A DNA stretch of 64,000 nucleotides, from contig CM042022.1 of assembly GCA_023525975.1 (NCBI GenBank), positions 26,771,001-26,835,000 of the forward strand, given 5' to 3'. The position numbers were made by a program, and so were the translations under genes. The notes beneath the pieces were generated by a model. It made no database searches. It worked only from the letters and a program-made list of their open reading frames with translations, and was not told where the DNA came from. Positions 34,186 through 45,171 of the stretch are shown here, piece by piece. The first letter of the stretch is position 1. Each line of letters begins with the position of its first letter. Source of the DNA: Smallanthus sonchifolius. Its lineage: Eukaryota > Streptophyta > Magnoliopsida > Asterales > Asteraceae.

Positions 34186-34447
34186 CTATATGATGGTAAT
34201 GTTGTTGTGTCTTGTGTTTGTTAGGGGGCGGTTTGTTTTAGCAAATGCTCGTGTGCTTGATAAAAGGATTTTTGTGCAAAATCTCGTTATCGGGATCATA
34301 GATAGAATGGAGAAGCAAATTTTGGGTTCAAGTTGCTTGAAAAATCATGACAATGTTGATGTAGTTTCACTTATGTTGTCTATGTAGCTTTTGGAATTTT
34401 TCCTCTTCATTTTGAGGCTCTTTTTCTTGGTGTACGACAAAATAGAC
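34186..34447 (+). other. Pumilio 3' UTR and downstream flank
   Basis: Follows the stop at 34185. A short open frame here is not continuous with the Puf domain and has no homology that I recognise. No clear polyadenylation signal could be fixed. Confidence 0.45.
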
Positions 34448-34549
34448 GGTTTAGATAACGGGTCAAAATGCATTTTAGTGTAAATAACTCATGTTCAAGG
34501 TTTAGATAACGGGTCAAAATGGATTTTAGTGTAAACAACTCATTTTTAA
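34448..34549. repeat. 51-bp tandem duplication
   Basis: Two copies of a 51-bp unit beginning GGTTTAGATAACGGGTCAAA, at 34448 and 34499, with a few differences. Confidence 0.85.
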
Positions 34550-35262
34550 GTTCGGTTCGGTTATAAACAAGTTGGATTGATTGTAAACATTTTTGTCCAA
34601 ATTTTAGAAATTTCTATAAATAGTTTAGGTGTTAAATATAGTTACAAAAAGTCTACTATACTAATCTAACTTTTTGAATATGATTTATCAGTCTATATGA
34701 TAGCAACTTGTTTTTCAAAATGATACTTATTTTATTTTATTACACATGATTAAATGGAATAAAGAGTTTTTTTTTTCAATTATAAAGAGTAAAAATCTTA
34801 ATCGTAACATGTTTGTTAAATGATAAGGATTAAAAGGAATAAAAACTTTTATTCTCTTTAATTAAAAAATAGAGCAATTTATACATTTTGTAATTTATGT
34901 AGGTGTCCATTTGCAAATTTGGTCGTTAATTAATATTCATTAATTACATTAGTTATCCTTTACAGTAAATCACAAATTATATCCTTTAACTTTATAAAAA
35001 GTTGTAAGTTATGTCTTATGGCTTTAAAAATTACACTAAATGTTATTTTTTGAAACATTTGTACACATTTAATGTTTTTCACTAACTGGTGTTAGTTTTT
35101 TCTTTTAAGTCCAGTCACGTACCTGACATATGAGATATGACGGCAATAGAATCTTTTTAACTCAAAGGTCTATATATGTAATTTAGTTAAACAAAAAAAA
35201 AATAAAAAAATTATTAATTTCTTTTTTTATGTTTTTACCCCTCCTATATATATATATATATA

Positions 35263-36668
35263 GAGGAGGGTTCAAGAGAAAACCACATATTTAGGCGAAA
35301 ACCGAGAAAACCACTAAAAAAAACCAATTTTAACCAATCATATAATAATATTTATTTTTTATTTTTACTTATTTATAATAGTATCAATGTAATATTACAC
35401 ATTTTTACCAAAAAATCATTTAAGTATTGACTTACGTATACGTAACACAGTAACACATAGTGCTATGTATACGTAAATAGAAAACAAAAAAAATGCGGTT
35501 ACGTATACGTAAAACACAATACGTAAAATAATTTGTCGACAGTGTTATTTATGACAGTTACGAAATATATAATATGGTGATAACGTTACAACATATGTAA
35601 AATGAAAAAAACAGAAATATTAATCCAGGGATTGAATTTTTTTTGGAAAAACGTCCCCTTTTTAAAATAGATCTATTCTTATCTACGTAAATAATAATAG
35701 ATTTTTTGCTTTTCACACATGTGCATACCATTATTATTCGGTCTTACGTGGAATTGGTCAGATCAAGCTGGTTCTCCGCTTCCCATCTCGATGGTGACGG
35801 TGGTAGGAGGGAGGAAGGCGATGGCAGTGCCAAATGGTGTTGATGGACGAATTCTTTTTTTATTGGCCGTAAAACGGTGAAGGCGGAACCGGAGGTTCCT
35901 GTTGGCCGTCAACATCTTCCGGCGGTTGATGTTGGCGGCCGGCTGATTGTCGTTCTCCACTTGTTCATGTGAAGAAATTGAAGGTGGAGATTGATTGGTT
36001 GTAGCCATAAGGTGGAGATGTTAAAATTCAAATCTAAAATGGGTTTTGTGAGAGAGAGAACATGAGTGTGTTAGGAGAGGGAAGATATTTATGGAGAGAG
36101 CGAGTGTGTAGATGAATGTGTTAGATGTTTATGTAATGGGTTGATGATGATAGCATGGAAGGTACGAAAGTGTGATGATGGAAAGTAAGTCTTACATAGG
36201 TTGGGTGGAAAAGACACATATGCCTTTGGCATGTAGAAGATAAGTGTTAGATGAAGCGATAGGTGGCATGATCAAGGCCATAAAATGAGTTTCTAGAGTT
36301 TTCCCATCTCAAAGGGTTTCCACCATATACTTTCCTTATATATAATTTATAGATTTTTTATATTTTTAATTTATTTCTAATGTATTAATATAATACTACA
36401 CAATTTACCAAAAAAATCATTTTAGTTATTGTGTTTTACGTATACGTAACCGTAATTTTTTTGTTTTCTGTTTACGTATACGTTTATGTGTTACGTAAGC
36501 CAATACTTAAATGATTTTTTGGTAAAAATGTGTAATATTCCATTGATACTCTTATAAATAAATAAAATAAAATAAAAAATAAATATTATCATATGATTGG
36601 TTAAAATTGGTTTTTTATTGGTTTTCTCGGTTTTCGTCTAACTATGTGGTTTTCTCTGGAACCCTCCC
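35263..36668. mobile_element. Inner long-TIR element nested in the outer one
   Basis: About 270-bp inverted ends: 35263-35535 starts GAGGAGGGTTCAAGAGAAAA and 36395-36668 gives GGGAGGGTTCCAGAGAAAAC on the other strand, with a long well-conserved AT-rich part including TTTACCAAAAAATCATTTAA and TACGTATACGTAA palindromes. Both ends sit in (TA)n runs, so the target duplication is either TATATATA-like or hidden by slippage. The interior 35640-36340 includes a gene-like GC-richer block. Confidence 0.8.
35763..36008 (-). pseudogene. Gene-like fragment carried by the inner TIR element
   Basis: 81-residue frame beginning MATTNQSPPSISSHEQ with normal codon use and higher GC than its surroundings, followed upstream by a GA-rich leader (36040-36090) like a host promoter or 5' UTR. 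It ends at a stop without a known domain. Likely a captured 5' exon; source gene not recognised. Confidence 0.4.
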
Positions 36669-37216
36669 ATATATATATATATATATATATATATAACCCT
36701 CTCTAACTTCCTTTTCCAAGACACCATCCTCATGTGCATAGACCACCATCCAACACCGCACTATCATCATGAGACCACCATCATCATCACCCTACCACAA
36801 GCTCATTTTCATCGCTGCACGCACCATCCACCATCAACTAGCACCACCGACTAACAAAACTACATATTGCTTAAGATCTGAACAAAATATAAAACCCAAA
36901 TACTCAGGAAAATTAGAAACCTAATCGATTGACCCTAATCCACATACTCTGGTGAATTAACTTAGTAAGATTTTGTTAGTATATTTCATGCTAGTTAAGG
37001 ATAAAAACAACCATAAGCTAACTTTCACTTGCGTACTCAGAACCATGATCATAAAAAACGAAATCAAAATTGAGAACCCATTGAGCCATCAGAGCGTAAC
37101 ATTACTTGCCTAGCCTAAATATTTCAATAGCAGGTCTCTAAAACCCCCCAAGTCTAGTGCTTCTTCATGGAACTACCGAACATGCAGTTATACAATACCT
37201 CAAAATCAGATGAGCC

Positions 37217-37639
37217 CTAATCTGCAGTTACCGCTAAATCAATTTTTGTACTGCGATTTGGGGAATACTTCTCATAATCAATGGAAATGAAAGAAGAATT
37301 AGACAAACTAGAAGACTGGCTATTAGATACCGATGCTGGAGTCGCTATACCCAAAAGCTGAAGCTTTGCACCAATTGAAGACAAATCTTTCAAATTGGAA
37401 ACCCCCGGGACATCAAGGACCAAATTCTTACCCGAATCAAGAACTTGAGCTGCTAACTCGATATCAGAGATGATGGCAGAATAGTTTCAAGAAGATGTTG
37501 AACCTCCTTCAACCCAGAGGTCAGAGAGCAAAGGTTTATGCCTAATCGGAGCTTTTGGTTTACTAACGCCATGAAATCCCTGGTCTTGAACGACGTTTTT
37601 CCCAACAGTAGAGAGAGTGGGGAAGACGAGAGAAAGAGC

Positions 37640-37670
<31 letters not shown>

Positions 37671-37753
37671 GAGGGATTGAGATTTTTATTTGAATAATTT
37701 ACATATTTCACTTTTTTGTCATTTATAAGATAAAAATACCAAATTGTGTGCAA
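37217..37753 (-). pseudogene. Gene-like fragment in the outer TIR element
   Basis: Two frames in one register (37487-37753 and 37217-37423), parted by a stop near 37485. Wording such as KPLLSDLWVEGGSTSS, LDVPGVSNLKDLSSIGAKLQLLG and SNSSFISIDYEKYSPN looks like ordinary protein, not transposase. A (GA)n run at 37645-37672 precedes it, as in many plant 5' UTRs. The first ~30 residues read through TIR DNA and are not real. Confidence 0.4.
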
Positions 37754-37920
37754 AACACATGTCTGAATTTAACATTACAAACTAACTCTAGTTAGTGGAA
37801 ATGACTAAAAGTGTGTAAAGGTTTCAAAAAATGAACATCCAGTGTAATTTTTAAAGCCAAAAGACATAACATTCAATTTTCTAGAAAGTTACAGGATGTA
37901 ATTTGTAATTTACTTTATCC

Positions 37921-38175
37921 TTTATGTTAAGGGTTTATCACACTTTACATTCTTTTCATTAACTAACGTTAAAAGTTCTGTTATGTTTTTTTTTCAAATA
38001 ACCAAAATATCCTTGTTTATAAAAAAAATATAGCACCCAACCTCCTTGCACCAATGGTCTAATTGGAGTTCCTTGCTACTTCTATCTCTCCTTTCCTTCT
38101 CTATGACCAATTGGTGTGCTGGACACCACCATTTAGACCCAAAAACCGCAAAGCCACCACCATTATATTAGGTCA
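37921..38175. other. Short intergenic segment
   Basis: No gene or repeat that I can identify; it separates the outer TIR element from the copia-3 start. Confidence 0.5.
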
Positions 38176-38286
38176 TGTTATAATTAGCAATACTAGGAGG
38201 TAGCATTTTGTAAATATGGTTATCCTAAATAACCCGTTTGTAACCCTATTGTAAACACACACTTATCAATACAATTACATTCTACA
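38176..38286 (+). repeat. Possible 5' LTR end of copia-3
   Basis: TGTTATAATTAG... to ...ACATTCTACA spans 111 bp, short for an LTR, so it may be only the 3' part. The 18-base gap to the PBS is longer than usual. Tentative. Confidence 0.35.
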
Positions 38287-38304
38287 CACACTTAAGGGTT
38301 GTCT

Positions 38305-38317
38305 TGGTATCACAGCC
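38305..38317 (+). promoter_or_regulatory. PBS-like site of copia-3
   Basis: TGGTATCACAGCC differs by one base from the initiator-Met complement TGGTATCAGAGCC. Confidence 0.6.
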
Positions 38318-38589
38318 AAGAGAGAACCGAGATATCACTGTTGTTGCCATCGCCGATCACAATATCGACCTGCAGCAAACAATCTGGCAAACACCGCAAT
38401 TGCAAACAATCCGGCAAACACCGCTAGTATCTGTTGTTGTCTTCTCACCGTCACTTTCTTCATTTGCAAGTTGTTGTTGTCACAACCATCACAGTCGAGT
38501 GACACCAACATCGCCACTGATTTCTGCCATTGTCTTTGATTTTTCCTATTAATAGCCGCCATCGAGAGCTTTGGTAAAACCCTAATCTG

Positions 38590-38830
38590 TTAACTTTCGT
38601 ACGATTGTAAAACTTTCGATTGCTACTTTCGCACGAAACCTATCAATGTTTCGCACAAGACAGTCCTGTTACACGAAAGTTAGAACTTTTTCCTATAGTT
38701 TCATACGAACTACCGTTTCGCACTACAGTCCCTTGTTTCGCACGGAACTTTCATGCTTCACATGAAAGTGTTACAAGTTTCGCATGAAAGTTCCCTAGTT
38801 TTGCATGCAGGTTTCTTACACGGAAGTTTT
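38590..38830 (+). repeat. TTTCGCAC-rich leader array of copia-3
   Basis: The leader between PBS and gag repeats TTTCGCAC/TTTCGCATGAAAG/CACGAAAG about ten times with drift. It is in the same place as the motif arrays of the other copia elements. Confidence 0.6.
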
Positions 38831-38879
38831 TAAGTCTCAATAGCTGCTATTACTGCATTTATATCAACTGAGAAAGCGT

Positions 38880-39662
38880 CCCACAACTCACAAAAGTTGG
38901 CTTTTACTCTCTCTCCAACGAACTATGGGTACTGGGAAACAATGATTGAGCCATTTCAGATTGCCAATAACCTCTTTGGCTATATTGATGGTTTATTTCC
39001 CTTCCTAGACAGAACTCTAGCAACAAAGATTTGATACAACTGCAACCCTGACAGTCAACCTTTGTTATCTCACATGGATTTCAAATGAAGCACATGTACG
39101 CATGATTATTATCTCAACAATTTCTGAGGCCACTTTCTCTCATGTTCAAGGAACCACAACTCGTGAATTATGGGATTCTCTTATCTGTGCCTATGCTCCA
39201 CACACCGCCTCACGAGAATATATGCTTAAAACACAACTTCTTAAGCTTCAGATGAAGGGGGATGAGATACCACTTGCTTATCTGAGTCGTACACAAGAGT
39301 ATGCATCTGAGCTTGCCAACATTGGTGAACCAGTCAAAGACAAAGATCTAGTTCTTTTTGTTATCTCCGGGCTACGTGAGGAATACAACTGCCTCAAATC
39401 CACTATCCTTTCCCGCTCATCTCTATTGACATTCAATGAACTCTATGGTCTTCTCAGTGACCATAACTACATGGTTATAAAGCCTCCATAACGAGGTGAT
39501 GCATCTGTTTTTACTTTTACTACAAGTATCTCATCAGGACCAGCTTCAGCTATCCAATCTCAGCCATCACAACAATTTATGGTTGTTCAAAAAATGGCAT
39601 CTCAACATGGCTTTCAACTTATGCCTAACACTACTGCTCCACAAGCCTTTTACAGCTATCGT
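38880..39662 (+). pseudogene. Copia-3 gag, 5' part
   Basis: Capsid-type gag (UBN2 family): PTNYGYWETMIEPFQ, then after a frame change ISTISEATFSHVQGTTTRELWDSL, LKTQLLKLQMKGDEIPLAYLSR, PVKDKDLVLFVISGLREEYN. A stop at 39491 ends the main frame. The gene is interrupted at 39663 by a solo LTR; the nucleocapsid part continues at 40651. Confidence 0.8.
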
Positions 39663-40645
39663 CATGTTAGGATTCATAGACGAATTTTTAAAACATTTAG
39701 AATAAACGTAATAGCGGAAGCGTTTATACGAACCGAAACTTTGATCCGCCCCTCATGGTTCTAGATGCAAAACCAAATAGAACAAATAAGCCCAACCATA
39801 GGGTGTTTAATGAAAACCTATATTTTTCATGCAAACTGCTAATCAAGTTAGAAACACCACAAGATCAATGAAGCCGGTCGCTAGATCTGATAACATGAAA
39901 CAAACGAAAGTACCCGAACTCCTTCAGAACCGCAATCCACCTGCGTGAAAAACGGTTCCGGCCGGTGGTCCACACAACGGCGGAAGATGGTGCGACATTG
40001 TGAAAGGCGACAACGGTCGGTGATTGCGGCGCACGGTGGTCGGGCGGTGGTGGTCAACTGAAGGCGGCGGCGCTTCAAAAGGAGGAAGGAGGCGATAATC
40101 TTGAGAGAGAAAGAGAGATTAGGTTTTTTTTTATATTGGTGTGTTTGAATCATTGACCTATATCTCTATTTATAGATCCTCAAAACTTAAGGAACAAGGT
40201 AGGGTTTATTTTAAAATTCAAATCTAGTAATTATCAGTAATTAATAATATATTTAAATTTCATAATAATCACATAATTAATTTAATTAAACCTGCACTCA
40301 GGAATAGTACTGCTTTGAAAAGGCGTGATTCATCAAGTGAAAGACGCTAATTAACATTATAATTATCAACTAACTTGATAACTAAATAGTTAATTATTTT
40401 TATCAACAATTTGATAATTAACTAGTTAACTTGTAATCAAATTACAACTAATTAACTAAAACCCTTTCTTATAATTTCGTAAACTATATATATTCCAAGT
40501 CGCCCCTTTTTCCGTGTTGGAATATTAACCTACTTAAATATTCATTTGTTCGTTGCTCAAGGTATAACTCTTTGCATCGTACCTTAATATGATTTTTGAA
40601 GAATGTCGTTACTTGTGCATATATGTCCAACACGTCCACCCTACA
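39663..40645 (-). mobile_element. Solo copia-type LTR inside copia-3 gag
   Basis: TGTTAGG...CCCTACA (39665-40645) is flanked by ATCGT at 39658-39662 and 40646-40650. Two extra bases (CA) precede the left terminus. Removal rejoins gag codons for a Tyr-Arg-Gly-Asn run. A TATA box (CTATAAATAG, minus strand near 40170) suggests minus orientation. No internal region, so it arose by LTR-LTR recombination. Confidence 0.8.
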
Positions 40646-40650
40646 ATCGT

Positions 40651-40990
40651 GGAAACAACAACCGAGGATGCCATGGTCCCTCATGTGGCAACAATAAAGG
40701 ACATTGTCGCAATCAATTCTCTTAGGCATCATCTTAGAACTTGGTTTATGGTTCTTGTAATCAATGTGGCATTGGCCATATCCCAAGTGATTCTCCAAAC
40801 CGTGATATGTCAACATTTCGTGCCAATCCAATAGCAAATTTTGCAGATACTCTTTCGAATTTTGGAGATGCACGTTCTACTGTTGGTACCACATGGTACC
40901 CTGACACGGGAGCCAATAGCCATGTATCGTCAGATATATCAAGTCTTGACAATTTAGTGGCATGTTATAATAATTACTCACTCTATGTTG
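40651..40990 (+). pseudogene. Copia-3 gag 3' end and protease start
   Basis: A zinc-knuckle remnant (CNQCGIGHIPSD) and then WYPDTGANSHVSSDISSLDNL, the copia protease active site DTGA in an intact context. The frame changes once near 40735. It is interrupted at 40991 by the gypsy solo LTR. Confidence 0.85.
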
Positions 40991-40995
40991 GTAAT

Positions 40996-43561
40996 TGTAA
41001 CATTTGTGTTTTTTCATTTCATTGTATTCATCGTACAAGCCCATGTAATCCATGAGCAAGTTCAAATTTCAACACATCATATTTATACATCATCATTTTT
41101 AAAATATTATTTAAACATTTGTTTATTTCTACTAAACATTTTTATATCAAATGACTTATATTTTCTATGGACTTAAAACTCTATCAAATTTCATATTTAT
41201 GTTCTATAAATATATCAAACTTGTGATATATATTTATTCACTATATTATTATAAACCTTTCTTAAATCATGCGTTAACTAATTTAAGTTATCATGGTTTT
41301 AATTCCAATTTTTTTTAATGAATTATATTCATAGGAGTTATTGTAACAATTAAGTTATAAGTTTCAATCTTTAGAAAACTAATTCAGACTTAGAAAGTCT
41401 AAAACCACACATTTATAACTACAAGGTTCATTGGTGTACATTTTATAAAAACCAATATTTAAAAGATCATTAATTTAAACCTTTTACAAAAAAAATCAAT
41501 ATTTAATATTTATTTAGACATGAATGTTATTAAAAACCTTAAAGATGAATACCCATTTTTTTAAAACTTACAAATTTTTATATTATATAAATTTATGAAA
41601 TTTAAACCTCTTAATTATCCTTGAATATTATGAAATATTTATTAATAATTTACTAGTTTTCTCATAATCCCCCACTATAAATAGACCCTCATTCTACCCC
41701 CATTCTCACACCATTCCCACAAAATTGAATAGCCCCAAGACTACCATAATCAAGTTCTAATCCCTCCCTCAAGATCCAAAGTCGTTTTCTTGTTTTTAAG
41801 TAAGTTCTACCTGCATTCTATTTTGCGTTCTTGTTTTCATTTTTGTTTCTTGTTTTTCTTGCTTAGCACACCCACTCACACACACGTATATACATGTATA
41901 TACTTATATATATATATATATATAAACCCATGTATTCTTTGTATAAAGTCATAGAGATCAATACATATTTTAACTATAACCAAACATATACAAATTTTAA
42001 ATATTTTTATACACTTTTGGGAGTGTAAACATATATATATATATATATGTATTTATATAAATCATCGTTATAAACCAATTTTTTTATAAATGTTCAAGGG
42101 ATTAAAATAACTATCATTTTCAAATAAAAATATACATATTTATAACTTTGCATAATTATTATCACAAACGTTTAACAAGTGATATGTGAACATTATTATT
42201 TCTAACACGTGTAATGATTCATTAATAATTATATAATTGAAATCTTGGATCATAAAATATATTTTGAGATATAAAAGAAATTGTTTTTGTAAATATTTGC
42301 CTTGTATAGTTTTGTAAATTCATTTATTTAGATTGTTTTCTTATATAAATCATTAAAACAAATTTATTACTTTTAATTAAAAATTAATTATGATTTAATC
42401 ATTAATTAATTAGATCATTAACTTTTACACCTAATTTTCATGGAAATGCAAACCATAAATAAAAAAAAAGATTTATTTATTTATTCATTTAGTTATCTAT
42501 TTAGTTATACAACTATATATTTAATTTATTTTTATAATCATTTAAAACAAATTGTATACCGTTAATTAATAAATAATTATAACTAGATTATTAAATAATT
42601 AAGTATTAACTTTTACACTAATTACTCTTGGAATTCAGATTATAAATAAATAAAGAAGTTATTTATTTAATCATTTATTTATTCATTTATTAATTTGTGC
42701 ATTTACAAACAAAAGAAAACCATGTATTTATTTATTCACTCATTTATTTACAAACAAAAGGACATTAAATATTTATACACTTATTTATTTATTTTTAAAC
42801 AAATAAAATCTTTTATTTATTCTTTCACTTATACAATTATTTATCAAAGATTTACATAAATATTATTTACAACTCAAATAATTATTTTATCATTAAAATA
42901 AGGATAACCACATCAATCCCTTTACGCATTAGGATTTCCTATTTCATTTTTATACAAATCATTGATACACATATTCCATCAAACCTAAGTTAATCTTGTG
43001 ATTAGCTAGTACATTTGTGCAACAACAACATACTTGTGTGACATTCAAGCTACTCATTTCAAGGTGAGTTACATAGCCCCAAATTTTACATTTTTATATT
43101 TTTGGGGTGAAACATGATTACATTGAACTATTTGCAATTTATACAATTCAAACATCATGAACATATGTATACTTTTATGCCTTGTGCTTGAACACTATGA
43201 GATAAACTACATTCATAGCAAGTACAATCATTAACTCCGTACAAGCCAACGGTAACAATGATAGATCTGTTGCATTTGACAAATCCACCAATGTATGCTC
43301 GCCAACTATTTTTAGTTGACCTTGTTTTCATCATGTTTCAGGTGCAAATGTTTGAGATTACATGCAAGATGCCTTACTTAGGGAAAGGACCTAGATTGAA
43401 TAAATAATTGAACACTTAATGTATTTTGTTTTGGTTGTTTGTTTGAACTTATGTTATGAAACTTTGATTTATTAAATATATGAAACTTAGTTTGATCATG
43501 TGCTTATTAACAGTCTCCATGTCCCGCCCTGACGTATTCCTTCGTTGGTTGGGGTGTGATA
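40996..43561 (+). mobile_element. Solo gypsy LTR (2566 bp) inside copia-3 protease
   Basis: Starts TGTAACATTTGTG and ends GGGGTGTGATA (the last ACA changed to ATA), flanked by GTAAT at 40991-40995 and 43562-43566. A clear plus-strand promoter, CCCCACTATAAATAGACC near 41668, sets the orientation. The rest is AT-rich with (TA)n at 41906-41924 and 42025-42049. No coding capacity. Confidence 0.88.
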
Positions 43562-43566
43562 GTAAT

Positions 43567-44152
43567 GGTAAGGTACTTCCTATTCTTCATATCGGTTCAT
43601 CTCAATACTCTTCTCCAAACAAAACCTTTCCCATATCTCACATTCTTCACGTTCCTGGAATTAAGAAAAATCTTCTATATGTACAAAAAATTTGTTTAGA
43701 TAATAATGTATTCTTTGAATTTCACTTTCTTTGTTTTGTCATGAAGGACGAGCCTACACGCACTACCCTGCTCACCGGACCTAGTGAACAAGATCTCTAC
43801 TCCATTCGCCTTCCTCAATTTCAGTCTTCTCATAAGATCACATTCTCTGCTACTCGGACTTCATCCATAGTGTGGCATCAAGGACTTGGTCTTCCACATC
43901 AACATATTTTCCATTTTATGCTTTCCGGTTTTTCTCTTCCTGTTACTACGAACTTATCTACAGTTTCATGTACTACTTGTCATTTGGGAAAATCTATAAA
44001 ACTATCTTTACCTAATTCTATTTTTTTTATAGTTCAAATTTTCTTGATTTGGTTTATTGTGATGTTTGAGGTCCTTCCCATGTGTTATCTTCTAATGGAC
44101 ATTGTTACTTTATGCTATGTGTTGATCACTTTTCTCGCTATATGTGGATTTC
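43567..44152 (+). pseudogene. Copia-3 protease end and integrase start
   Basis: KVLPILHIGSSQYSS, ISHILHVPGIKKNLLYVQK, then a GAG-pre-integrase block (VWHQGLGLPHQHIF...CTTCHLGKS) with one His lost, and the integrase core start (CVDHFSRYMW in a shifted frame). Cut at 44152 by copia-2. Confidence 0.85.
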
Positions 44153-44633
44153 TGTTAGGACATAGAATTGTAATGACAAAAGCTTGTAATAGTTAGATTT
44201 TGTGTCTTTATGTTTTGTTATGAAATTGTAAAGTTGCTAAGTGTTTTTACTAGTAAGCCTAGAGGCGAACTTGTTAAGTTCGCCTGCTCTAACAGAGGCG
44301 AACTTAATAAGTTCGCTTACGCATAACTGAGGCGAACTTGTTAAGTTCGCTTAGACTGTTTTAGGCGAACTTAACTAAGTTCGCTTACAGCAGTTTTGGT
44401 TCTATATATATGTGTTACAGAGTCATTAGACAGAAGAAAACAGAGATCGATCTGAGAGAGAAACAATTGTCTGATTGAGTCTGTAACCATTGTTATTCTG
44501 AATATAATCGAGAAGTTTATTTACGTGAATTGTCAATTAGTATACAAATCGGTAACGCGAAGGATTCCGCACTTCGTGTTATAGCAACGTCATATCACGA
44601 GTTTGATCAGTAGCTGAGTTACCTGGACCTACA
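44153..44633 (+). repeat. 5' LTR of copia-2 (481 bp)
   Basis: TGTTAGGACATAG...GGACCTACA. Four copies of the hairpin GCGAACTT-N3/4-AAGTTCGC lie at 44265-44283, 44298-44316, 44332-44350 and 44365-44384, directly upstream of a TATA box (TCTATATATATG, about 44401-44412). Confidence 0.93.
44265..44384. repeat. LTR hairpin array, four units
   Basis: Each unit has perfect 8-base arms GCGAACTT and AAGTTCGC around 3 or 4 bases (GTT, AAT, GTT, AACT spacing variants). The same arms recur at 44964-45119, 53193-53430, 53757-53858 and in the 3' LTR, about 25 GCGAACTT copies in all, and I saw none inside the ORFs. Confidence 0.95.
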
Positions 44634-44635
44634 AG

Positions 44636-44647
44636 TGGTATCAGAGC
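44636..44647 (+). promoter_or_regulatory. Primer-binding site of copia-2
   Basis: TGGTATCAGAGC, two bases after the 5' LTR; initiator-Met tRNA complement. Confidence 0.95.
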
Positions 44648-44963
44648 AAAGTGCTCGTGAATTTAGTACGATTCTTGGTGATAATTGACGGTTTTTGTGT
44701 ACAATTTGACAATATTTTCAACATTCTTGAAGTTTCTGCAACAATGGCGTTTTTCAAGTTCTTGAAGACTGTTTCTTTACTGAATTCGTGATTTTGGAAG
44801 GGATTTTGACGAAATTAGTCCGATAGTTCTGTTACATTTGTTAAAATTCATAATCCTACGGATCAATTTCCTTAAATTCCATCAATTCGCTGAGAAATCA
44901 TGAATTTTGAAGGTTTCGGTTCGTGTTTGGACGAAGACTGTGTTGATTCTGTTACAGCAGTTT

Positions 44964-45119
44964 AAGCGAACTTGCTGAGTTCCTGTTCAAGCGAACTTAT
45001 TAAGTTCGCTTCTCACATTTCAAGCGAACTTACCGGATTTCCTCCTTAAGCGAACTTATCTTGTTCGCCTGATATTAAGTTCGCTTAGTACTCCCTAAAG
45101 CGAACTTATTAAGTTCGCC
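44964..45119. repeat. Leader array of GCGAACTT hairpins
   Basis: Five GCGAACTT and three AAGTTCGC copies in 156 bases between PBS and gag; two are complete hairpins (GCGAACTTATTAAGTTCGC). Confidence 0.95.
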
Positions 45120-45171
45120 TGAGGGTAAAATCAGTTCAGTACTTAGAAAGTTTTCAGAAATTTTTTTTAAC

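Larger units (their letters stand above)
34955..37920. mobile_element. Outer Mutator-like element with long inverted ends
   Basis: About 160 bp at 34955-35115 (TTTAC..TAAATCACAAATTATATCC...GTTATGTCTTATGGCTTTAAAAATTACACT) match the reverse complement of about 37760-37920. Ends are approximate and I could not define a target duplication. It carries a second long-TIR element (35263-36668) and gene-like DNA at 36710-37750. Long TIRs and captured DNA suit a Pack-MULE. No transposase seen. Confidence 0.6.
38176..44152 (+). mobile_element. Copia-3: old Ty1/copia element, host of the downstream nest
   Basis: Plus-strand gag, protease and integrase pieces are collinear once three insertions are removed (39663-40645, 40996-43561 and 44153 onward). 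A 5' LTR-like end (ACAATTACATTCTACA, to 38286) and a PBS-like site at 38305 precede gag. It carries frameshifts. RT and the 3' LTR would lie beyond the right edge of the window. Confidence 0.8.

Noticed and set aside
34190..34387. Extra Pumilio exon after 34185
   Set aside because: It follows the stop codon, shows no Puf repeat, and the C-terminal helix is already complete in exon 5.
38304..38552. Small protein gene at the start of copia-3
   Set aside because: It begins inside the PBS region and has no homology that I recognise; better read as leader.
40761..41065. Minus-strand ORFs around the copia-3 protease
   Set aside because: They lie antisense to the WYPDTGANSHVSS protease segment and across a solo-LTR boundary.
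43480..43566. N-terminal part of a copia-3 protein
   Set aside because: These codons belong to the end of the solo gypsy LTR; the real protein resumes at 43567.
44265..45119. CRISPR-like regularly spaced palindromic repeats
   Set aside because: Units are 19 bases with irregular spacing and no unique spacers of fixed length, and they sit in a plant LTR element.
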